This document shows positions 15,497-20,548 of a stretch of 20,548 nucleotides of DNA, one piece after another. How positions within the stretch are numbered: the first letter of the stretch is position 1; the number at the start of each line of letters is the position of its first letter. Below the pieces are notes generated by a model. The model was given only the letters and a program-made list of their open reading frames with translations, was not told where the DNA came from and did not search any database. The stretch spans positions 1 through 20,548 of the forward strand of contig JAHHQY010000028.1 in NCBI GenBank assembly GCA_020026115.1, in the 5' to 3' direction. The stretch comes from Actinobacillus sp. Lineage in GTDB: Bacteria; Pseudomonadota; Gammaproteobacteria; Enterobacterales; Pasteurellaceae. Position numbers and translations under genes: made by a program.

Positions 15497-16768
15497 TTAT
15501 GCCCCGTAAACAGGGAATTTTTTACATAAATCAATAACTTTCCCTTTTGTTTCAGCAATGACCGCCTCTTCTTTTTCAGTATCTACGGCATCTAAAACAT
15601 CACAAATCCAATGGGCTAACATTTCCACTTCCGCTTCTTTAAAGCCACGGCGCGTTACAGCTGGCGTGCCTAAACGAATACCCGAAGTGACAAATGGGCT
15701 TTGCGGGTCATTAGGTACAGAGTTTTTATTTACCGTAATGTTGGCTAAGCCTAAAGCGGCATCCGCAGATTTACCCGTAATGCCACGGCGCACGAAATCC
15801 ACTAAGAATAAATGGTTTTCTGTACCGTTAGACACAATATCATAGTCTCGGTTTTTAAAAACATTCACCATCGCTTTCGCATTTTTCACAACTTGATGTT
15901 GATAGGCTTTAAATTCCGGCGTTAATGCTTCTTTAAAACAAACCGCTTTCGCTGCGATAACATGCATTAAAGGGCCACCTTGGTTTGCTGGGAACACCGC
16001 ACTATTTAATTTTTTAAATAAGGCTTCGTCGCCTTTCGCTAAAATTAAACCACCGCGCGGGCCGGCTAACGTTTTGTGGGTTGTTGTGGTCACCACATGG
16101 GCAAAAGGCACAGGGTTTGGATAAATTCCCGCTGCCACAAGACCGGCTACATGCGCCATATCCACAAATAAATACGCGCCAACTTCATCGGCGATTTCAC
16201 GCATTTTTGCCCAATCCACAATTTGTGAATAAGCAGAAAAACCCGCCACAATCACTTTTGGTTGATGTTCAAGGGCTAACTGACGCACATTTTCGTAATC
16301 AATTACGCCATCTGCATTGATGCCATATTGAACAGAATGATAAATTTTGCCCGAGAAGTTCACTTTTGAACCATGGGTTAAATGACCACCGTGATCTAAA
16401 CTCATACCCAAAATGGTATCGCCAGGGGAAACTAAGGCCGTATAAACCGCAGTATTGGCTTGTGAACCGGAATGCGGTTGCACGTTCGCGTAATCTGCAC
16501 CAAATAATTCTTTTGCACGTTCAATGGCTAAAGTTTCCACAATGTCCACAAACTCACAGCCACCGTAATAACGTTTGCCTGGATAGCCTTCGGCATATTT
16601 ATTCGTTAATTTTGAACCTTGCGCTTCCATCACTAAAGGGCTGGTATAATTTTCAGAAGCAATAAGCTCAATATGTTCTTCTTGTCGTTTGGCTTCCGCT
16701 TCCATTGCCTGCCATAAATCTGGGTCAAATTCCGCTAAGGTGATATCTGAATTAAAAATACTTTGCAT
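15497..16768 (-). CDS. glyA: Serine hydroxymethyltransferase
   Basis: This PLP enzyme interconverts serine plus tetrahydrofolate with glycine plus 5,10-methylene-tetrahydrofolate, the main one-carbon source. The 423 residues (E. coli 417) carry all family blocks: EEHIELIASENYTSP (30-44), NKYAEGYPGKRYYGG (56-70), NVQPHSGSQAN (95-105), FVDMAHVAGL (201-210) and the PLP-lysine motif VVTTTTHKTLAGPRGG with K232. The NITVNKNSVPNDPQSPFVTSGIR segment is towards the C-terminus. The usual FPGxQGGP loop reads FPANQGGP. The start ATG at 16768 follows AAGGAG. I see no convincing PurR or MetR operator upstream, unlike in E. coli. It has its own promoter and terminator. Confidence 0.98.
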   Translation of the reverse strand: MQSIFNSDITLAEFDPDLWQAMEAEAKRQEEHIELIASENYTSPLVMEAQGSKLTNKYAEGYPGKRYYGGCEFVDIVETLAIERAKELFGADYANVQPHSGSQANTAVYTALVSPGDTILGMSLDHGGHLTHGSKVNFSGKIYHSVQYGINADGVIDYENVRQLALEHQPKVIVAGFSAYSQIVDWAKMREIADEVGAYLFVDMAHVAGLVAAGIYPNPVPFAHVVTTTTHKTLAGPRGGLILAKGDEALFKKLNSAVFPANQGGPLMHVIAAKAVCFKEALTPEFKAYQHQVVKNAKAMVNVFKNRDYDIVSNGTENHLFLVDFVRRGITGKSADAALGLANITVNKNSVPNDPQSPFVTSGIRLGTPAVTRRGFKEAEVEMLAHWICDVLDAVDTEKEEAVIAETKGKVIDLCKKFPVYGA

Positions 16769-16807
16769 AAACTTCTCCTTTTATTGATTGAGAAAAAAAC
16801 GTTCGTC

Positions 16808-16836
16808 ATTCTACCCGAAATTGCGCCTATTCAAAA
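16808..16836 (-). promoter_or_regulatory. Probable glyA promoter
   Basis: On the minus strand, TAGAAT (16813-16808) is a good -10 with a weak -35 TTTTGA (16836-16831) at 17 nt spacing. GACGAACG follows the -10. The transcript would start near 16801 with a leader of about 32 nt. Confidence 0.45.
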
Positions 16837-16908
16837 GGCATTATTTTTTATTCCCTTACAATGGTTTAATAAAAATCCACTCTGCCCTTTTTTCCTGCTT
16901 TAAGGAAA

Positions 16909-16922
16909 ATTTTCGGTGCGAA
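16909..16922 (+). repeat. Solitary partial copy of the recurring 13-mer
   Basis: TTTTCGGTGCGAAT in the pgpA-glyA gap matches TTTCGGTGCGAGT except at the second-last base. It has no inverted partner nearby and no good terminator shape. The surrounding 180-nt gap also holds the glyA promoter and nothing else I can assign. Confidence 0.5.
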
Positions 16923-16948
16923 TGCCCTTAAAAATGAAAATGAAAGAA

Positions 16949-17440
16949 TTAAAAAATATAACGCATCACAGCAATTACGCCGAAAGCATAAAATCCTGCC
17001 AGCACATCATCAATCATAATGCCAAAGCCTGTTTGCAGTTTTTGGTCAAAATATTTAATCGGCGCAGGTTTTAAAATATCGAAAAAACGAAATAAACAAA
17101 AAGCCAACAAAAGCCAAGACCAACTCAAAGCAGGTAAAGCTAAAAGCGTAATAAAAATGCCCACAAATTCGTCCCACACAATCGCGCCATGATCATGCAC
17201 TTGCATATCTTCTGCGGTTTTATGGCACAAATAACAGCCTAAAGAAAAACTCGCCAAAATAAATAAAAAGAAAAATTGTGCGCCCATCCAATGTAACAAA
17301 GGTGCGCCAAGAATAATCGCAAGGGCGCTTCCCCAAGTTCCTGGTGCTTTGGGCATAAGCCCCGAGCCAAAGCCCAGCGCGAGTAAATGCGTTGGGTTGC
17401 TTAAACGTACGCGACTTAATGGATTTTGTTGTTCGCTCAT
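16949..17440 (-). CDS. pgpA: Phosphatidylglycerophosphatase A
   Basis: This inner-membrane enzyme dephosphorylates phosphatidylglycerophosphate to phosphatidylglycerol. The 163 residues (E. coli 172) contain the family blocks GFGSGLMPKAPGTWGS (about 23-38), DHGAIVWDEFVGIF (about 82-95) and the C-terminal GIMIDDVLAGFYA, with acidic residues thought to bind metal. There are several hydrophobic membrane segments, including QFFFLFILASFSLGCYL and WSWLLLAFCLFRFF. The start ATG at 17440 follows AAGGAA. In many relatives pgpA sits after thiL. Here it stands alone, divergent from a nucleoside hydrolase gene, with its own promoter and a leader of about 105 nt that contains a terminator-like hairpin. 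Confidence 0.95.
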   Translation of the reverse strand: MSEQQNPLSRVRLSNPTHLLALGFGSGLMPKAPGTWGSALAIILGAPLLHWMGAQFFFLFILASFSLGCYLCHKTAEDMQVHDHGAIVWDEFVGIFITLLALPALSWSWLLLAFCLFRFFDILKPAPIKYFDQKLQTGFGIMIDDVLAGFYAFGVIAVMRYIF

Positions 17441-17489
17441 TTTTATTCCTTATTGTTTTCGCCTTAAGGCTAATTGCTTAATTTCGCAC

Positions 17490-17521
17490 AAAAAAATGGG
17501 CGAACATCAATAAATGCTCGC
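17490..17521 (-). promoter_or_regulatory. Terminator-like hairpin in the pgpA leader
   Basis: On the minus strand, GCGAGCAT (17521-17514) pairs with ATGTTCGC (17507-17500), giving an 8-bp stem including one G.U around TTATTG. CCA and seven Ts (17496-17490) follow. It lies about 50 nt upstream of the pgpA start, inside the predicted leader. It could act as an attenuator or simply reduce transcription into pgpA. Confidence 0.45.
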
Positions 17522-17552
17522 TTGTCTTTTTTATGTCTTTTTTTCGGTGCGT

Positions 17553-17581
17553 ATTCTACTGATTTTTTAAAATTAGTCCAA
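17553..17581 (-). promoter_or_regulatory. Probable pgpA promoter
   Basis: On the minus strand, TTGGAC (17581-17576), exactly 17 nt, then TAGAAT (17558-17553). It is followed by ACGCACCGAAAA, a partial copy of the recurring 13-mer that would sit at the transcription start. Confidence 0.5.
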
Positions 17582-17611
17582 TCAAGCCTATTTTTATCCG
17601 CCTGAGCATTT

Positions 17612-17617
17612 TATAAT
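17612..17617 (+). promoter_or_regulatory. Probable nucleoside hydrolase promoter -10
   Basis: TATAAT is a consensus -10, followed by GAGCGCGCC. The -35 region 17 nt upstream (TATTTT) is poor, so an activator may be needed. The leader to ATG 17652 would be about 28 nt and contains AAGGAAA. Confidence 0.45.
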
Positions 17618-17651
17618 GAGCGCGCCTTTATTCATTTCACAAGGAAAAATT

Positions 17652-18590
17652 ATGCAAAAACGTAAAATTATTTTAGATTGCGACCCTGGCCACGATGATG
17701 CGATTAACATTTTATTAGCTTTAGCGAGCGATAAACTGGACGTTCTTGGCATTACCACCGTTTTTGGCAATGTTGATTTAGCGAAAACGACCCATAACGC
17801 TAACGTGGTTTGCTCTTTAATTCAGCGCGATGTCAAACTTTTTCAAGGTGCGAGCGAACCTTTGGTTAATCCTCGCATTAGTGCTGAAAGCGTACATGGT
17901 GCGAGCGGTCTGGAAGGGCCTCATTTACCAGAACCTCACCTCACCGTGCAAGACAAACACGCCGCGCTGTTTATTATTGAAAGCGTAAAAAAATATCCGC
18001 ATCAAGTGACTTTAGTGCCGACAGGAAGTTTAACGAACATTGCTTTAGCGATTAAAATGGCGCCTGAAATTGTGCCTTTAATTCAAGAAATTGTCCTTAT
18101 GGGCGGAAGCACGGATAACGGCAACTGGACGCCTGCTGCGGAATTTAATATTTTGGCCGACCCACACGCCGCGCACATTGTTTTTAGTTGCCAAGCGCCT
18201 GTGACTATGTTCGGCTTAAATGTTACTCATCAAGCCATCGCCAACCCAAAAGTTATTCAACTTTTCCACGACTTACACACCAAAACTGGGGATTTTGTGG
18301 CGGAATTATTAGTTTTCTTCAAAAAACACCACGAAGAACGCTACGGTTGGGACGGCGGTGCTTTACACGACCCTATGACAGTGGCTTATTTATTAAAACC
18401 TGAGTTATTTGAATTTAAAAATATGTATGTGGGCGTTGATACCACTCAAACTGAAAATATGGGGCGCACCAACTGCGATGTTTGGGGCGTGATGGAAAAT
18501 GAAAATGTGAAGAAAACCAAAGTCGCAATGAAAGTAGACGCTTGGGGCTTCTTCCAACTTATCGCCGAACATATCAAAGTTTACCCATAA
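17652..18590 (+). CDS. Inosine-uridine preferring nucleoside hydrolase family protein (RihA/RihB-like)
   Basis: The family hydrolyses the N-glycosidic bond of ribonucleosides to ribose and base, with bound calcium, for salvage. The 312 residues match the E. coli RihA/RihB size. The calcium motif DCDPGHDDA gives D9, D11, D15 and D16. Further blocks are VHGASGLEGP (81-90), LVPTGSLTNIALA, EIVLMGG (146-152), GNWTPAAEFNILADP (157-171) and the active-site HDP with H239 and D240. Some segments are closest to E. coli RihA (ELL-FF...LHDP, LLKPELF) and others to RihB (KRKIILDCDPGHDDA, GRTNCD). I do not assign a symbol or a base preference. An in-frame ATG at 17616 lies in the -10 box, so ATG 17652 with AAGGA at 17641-17645 is chosen. 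Confidence 0.93.
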   Translation: MQKRKIILDCDPGHDDAINILLALASDKLDVLGITTVFGNVDLAKTTHNANVVCSLIQRDVKLFQGASEPLVNPRISAESVHGASGLEGPHLPEPHLTVQDKHAALFIIESVKKYPHQVTLVPTGSLTNIALAIKMAPEIVPLIQEIVLMGGSTDNGNWTPAAEFNILADPHAAHIVFSCQAPVTMFGLNVTHQAIANPKVIQLFHDLHTKTGDFVAELLVFFKKHHEERYGWDGGALHDPMTVAYLLKPELFEFKNMYVGVDTTQTENMGRTNCDVWGVMENENVKKTKVAMKVDAWGFFQLIAEHIKVYP

Positions 18591-18600
18591 AAAATTCAAT

Positions 18601-18634
18601 AAAAAAAGCCATTTTATAATGGCTTTTTTTTCTT
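18601..18634. terminator. Bidirectional terminator between the nucleoside hydrolase and helicase genes
   Basis: AAAAAAAGCCATT at 18601-18613 and AATGGCTTTTTTT at 18618-18630 form a 13-bp stem with loop TTAT and T tracts on both strands. It lies between convergent genes and marks the boundary between conserved core genes and the helicase/hsdS side. Confidence 0.9.
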
Positions 18635-18652
18635 ACTTTTCTAATATCTGTA

Positions 18653-20386
18653 CTAATATCTGTCAGAAATTGTTCTTATTTCCGTAGCAAAATTATCGCT
18701 ATTATAATCCGACGCTTGAATATATAAATGCTCTGACGCACGCGTCATACCCACATAAGCTAATTTTCTGTCGTTAATTTTATCTAAATGAGCAAGAATA
18801 CAAATTTTACTTTCAAGTCCTTTTGCAGAATGATAAGTGGTAATCATCATCACATTTTCTTCAATATCTTTACCAAATTTAGCGATATTTTTTATACTTG
18901 GCTTAAAAGAATTCATCAAATTTAAACCCGTTATTTTATCTGGCACAAGAATTAAAATATCCTTCGGTAAATAACCATGTTCAAGTAAGTTTTCTACTGC
19001 GCTATGAATTTCTCGGTTATCTTCATTTAAGAAAATAATATTCTCGCCATATTCTTTTGTTTGAATATCTTGCGCGCCCTCGTAAAAATATTGGATTTCT
19101 TTAGATAAAGCACTATCATTTTCTAAAAACGCTAAGGCAACATGAATATGTTTGCGCCCTGTTCTATATGAAGTTTTTAATAATTTAGAACGCCCTTGAA
19201 TATTGATACCTAAACTTTTCCAACTTACGTCTTTTCGATTATAAATCGATTGTAATCTATCGCCCGCTAAGAAAAGATTTTCTTTTTCGTTATACTTTTT
19301 AAGTACGGCTAAACCTAGCTTAAACCAACTTTCATCAAAGTCTTGGTATTCGTCAATAAATAAAGCGTCATACATTGGTGAACGTTGTGTTTTATTTAAA
19401 GTTTCTAATGCAATATTAGCCAAACCAAAGTTCCAATAATCCTCATCTTTTTTTACTGATACTAAATTTTTATAACCTACAACATCCGTTGAAAACTTAT
19501 GAAAGTTTTGAATAGTAATATTCGCTAAATTTTCTGCGCCAATATCTTCTTTTAATAAATTTAATCTGTTTTTTAATTTTGCTGTTAAAGATTTATTATA
19601 AGTTAAAATAAGAATATTCCATTCTGGGTGTTCTTTTGCTAAAAATAACGCTCTCGACATTAAAATAACGGTTTTTCCACTACCTGGGATACCCGTTAAC
19701 ATATAATGACCTTCTGCAATTCTTTTCGCAAAACGTTCTTGTTCTAAGTCTAAAACTTTAACTTTTTCTTCAATATAATGGTTTTTGCTTGGGCAAGTAT
19801 CATGATCTAAAATTTTAATTTCAGGGAATAAGATACCTCGTACCTTATTCATTTCTCTTTCTGAAATATAACTATATTTATTATTAAATAAGTCTGAAAT
19901 GGTTAATTTTCTTAACTCGTCTTTTCCTAATAATTCCGCAGGATATGTAGCGAAGAAAGATTGATAGTCTTTTTCAATTTCTTCTTTGGTTAAATTCACC
20001 ATACAGGCTTTGGCAACCATATTGATCGCCAACTTCCCTTCTGAATTGGTAAAAAGTTTATATTTATGAAGTAAACCCTTTAATAAATTAAAATAGTTGG
20101 TTAATTGGTTGGTGGGATTTTGGCGTTTTTCACCATTAGAAATCGTTACATCTAAAGGATCGACTTTTGAAATAAACTCTGTCCCCCAGTCTTTGACTTC
20201 TAAAATTGCAATGCCTCTTTTTCGGTCAATTAAAATAAAGTCCGCAACTTTTCTTTCTAATTTAGGTTGAATATATAATATTGCATCGCTTTCATCTTCG
20301 GCATATAAAGCAACTAACTTTCTTTTTAAATAATCTTCTCCTGTATTTTGTTTCGCATAGCCAGAAGATATTAGTTCTAGTCCCAT
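18653..20386 (-). CDS. NERD nuclease-domain / UvrD-type superfamily 1 helicase fusion
   Basis: The likely role is DNA processing or defence, but the substrate is unknown. Counting from ATG 20386 (577 residues), the N-terminal NERD domain has GED (16-18), ADFILID (D49) and ILEVKDW (E63, K65), a PD-(D/E)XK-like core. The helicase part has Walker A TGIPGSGKT (231-239), Walker B FIDEYQD (343-349), GDRLQSIY (375-382), the SYRTG motif IV region (406-410), TYHSAKGLE motif V (517-525) and YVGMTRASEHLY motif VI (544-555). All ATPase motifs look intact. The open frame continues to a TTG at 20491 that overlaps the stop of the upstream gene. I prefer ATG 20386 because AAGGAA precedes it and the extra 35 residues look non-coding. 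Line-by-line spot counts gave about 27 to 42 percent GC against about 50 percent in a glyA line, suggesting transfer. It sits just downstream of a probable hsdS. Confidence 0.88.
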   Translation of the reverse strand: MGLELISSGYAKQNTGEDYLKRKLVALYAEDESDAILYIQPKLERKVADFILIDRKRGIAILEVKDWGTEFISKVDPLDVTISNGEKRQNPTNQLTNYFNLLKGLLHKYKLFTNSEGKLAINMVAKACMVNLTKEEIEKDYQSFFATYPAELLGKDELRKLTISDLFNNKYSYISEREMNKVRGILFPEIKILDHDTCPSKNHYIEEKVKVLDLEQERFAKRIAEGHYMLTGIPGSGKTVILMSRALFLAKEHPEWNILILTYNKSLTAKLKNRLNLLKEDIGAENLANITIQNFHKFSTDVVGYKNLVSVKKDEDYWNFGLANIALETLNKTQRSPMYDALFIDEYQDFDESWFKLGLAVLKKYNEKENLFLAGDRLQSIYNRKDVSWKSLGINIQGRSKLLKTSYRTGRKHIHVALAFLENDSALSKEIQYFYEGAQDIQTKEYGENIIFLNEDNREIHSAVENLLEHGYLPKDILILVPDKITGLNLMNSFKPSIKNIAKFGKDIEENVMMITTYHSAKGLESKICILAHLDKINDRKLAYVGMTRASEHLYIQASDYNSDNFATEIRTISDRY

Positions 20387-20461
20387 ATTTTTCCTTACTT
20401 TATGAGTAATTTTATTAACGGTTAATATTTTAAATTTATTTATAATTCCATTATGGTTTAA

Positions 20462-20491
20462 ATTATAAAGTTTTCTAAAAAAGATGATCAA
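20462..20491 (-). promoter_or_regulatory. Probable promoter of the NERD-helicase gene
   Basis: On the minus strand, TTGATC (20491-20486), 18 nt, then TATAAT (20467-20462). The -35 overlaps the stop codon of the upstream hsdS-like gene. A start near 20455 leaves a 70-nt AT-rich leader with AAGGAA before ATG 20386. This would allow expression independent of the upstream genes. Confidence 0.5.
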
Positions 20492-20548
20492 TTAAAGGAT
20501 AAAAGTTTATCCCGGTAATATTCATATTGTTTTTGTCTTGCTTCAATT
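20488..20548 (-). CDS. hsdS: 3' end of a probable type I restriction specificity subunit (HsdS), partial
   Basis: Reading the minus strand from the right edge, one frame gives IEARQKQYEYYRDKLLSFN and then TGA at 20490-20488. The IEAR-x-x-QYEYYR-x-KLL-x-F pattern is the characteristic C-terminal end of HsdS proteins, the second conserved coiled-coil region that contacts HsdM. HsdS determines the target sequence recognised by a type I restriction-modification complex. Only 19 codons are in the window, so the call rests on this short but distinctive match. The rest, and any hsdM and hsdR, would lie to the right. The NERD-helicase gene follows it after about 100 nt on the same strand. Confidence 0.78.
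   Translation of the reverse strand, partial: IEARQKQYEYYRDKLLSFN

Noticed and set aside
15984..15992. Hin-type uptake sequence in glyA (ACCGCACTA)
   Set aside because: It has one mismatch to ACCGCACTT and no second copy was seen, so chance or coding constraint is sufficient. A few AAGCGGT and ATGCGGT strings elsewhere are also incomplete cores.
16790..16810. PurR-like operator upstream of glyA
   Set aside because: AACGTT is present, but only about 3-4 of 7 positions in each half match the PurR consensus.
17616..17651. 12-codon N-terminal extension of the nucleoside hydrolase
   Set aside because: The ATG at 17616 is part of the TATAAT box. ATG 17652 has a good ribosome site and the family N-terminus.
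20387..20491. 35-codon N-terminal extension of the helicase from a TTG
   Set aside because: The residues are low-complexity Asn/Lys/Ile-rich and overlap a promoter. AAGGAA precedes ATG 20386.
1..20548. CRISPR array, tRNA, rRNA, insertion sequence or prophage
   Set aside because: I saw no regularly spaced repeats, no cloverleaf or rRNA-like stretch and no transposase or phage structural motifs on either strand.

Overview
The window looks like a piece of a Pasteurellaceae chromosome (a relative of Haemophilus, Pasteurella or Actinobacillus). It is AT-rich. The encoded housekeeping proteins follow the gamma-proteobacterial E. coli/H. influenzae versions closely: a Cdd of the long 302-residue type, folP-glmM, SixA, a full-length bifunctional GlnD, PldA, an AceE/AceF/Lpd set with three lipoyl domains on AceF, and DapD. 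I cannot name the species. Neither canonical Pasteurellaceae uptake sequence (AAGTGCGGT or ACAAGCGGT) was seen when read by eye. A different 13-mer, ACTCGCRCCGAAA / TTTCGGYGCGAGT, recurs at gene ends.

Layout from left to right. A DUF2726 nuclease-fold gene at the left edge (+) converges on cdd (-). cdd has a well-placed CRP-type promoter. folP-glmM (+) form an operon ending in a terminator, and the ribosome site of sixA touches that terminator's T tract. sixA converges on glnD (-). pldA (+) has its own promoter and terminator. A leader of about 150 nt precedes the pyruvate dehydrogenase operon aceE-aceF-lpd (+), with hairpins in both intercistronic gaps. Three terminator-like hairpins separate lpd from dapD. 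dapD, glyA and pgpA all lie on the minus strand, as probably separate units. A purine/pyrimidine nucleoside hydrolase gene (+) is divergent from pgpA and ends in a strong bidirectional terminator.

The last 2 kb differ in character. They hold a minus-strand gene for a NERD-nuclease/UvrD-type helicase fusion, more AT-rich on spot counts than the core genes. Immediately upstream of it, at the right edge, are the last 19 codons of what reads as a type I restriction specificity subunit (HsdS). This suggests that the window runs into a restriction/defence locus just right of the boundary.

Functionally the window is mostly core metabolism: pyrimidine salvage (cdd, nucleoside hydrolase), folate and one-carbon metabolism (folP, glyA), cell wall precursors (glmM, dapD), nitrogen and phosphorelay signalling (glnD, sixA), phospholipid metabolism (pldA, pgpA) and pyruvate oxidation (aceEF-lpd). 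The two points most worth following up are the recurring terminator-linked 13-mer, a candidate new DNA-uptake dialect or terminator repeat, and the NERD-helicase gene linked to hsdS.
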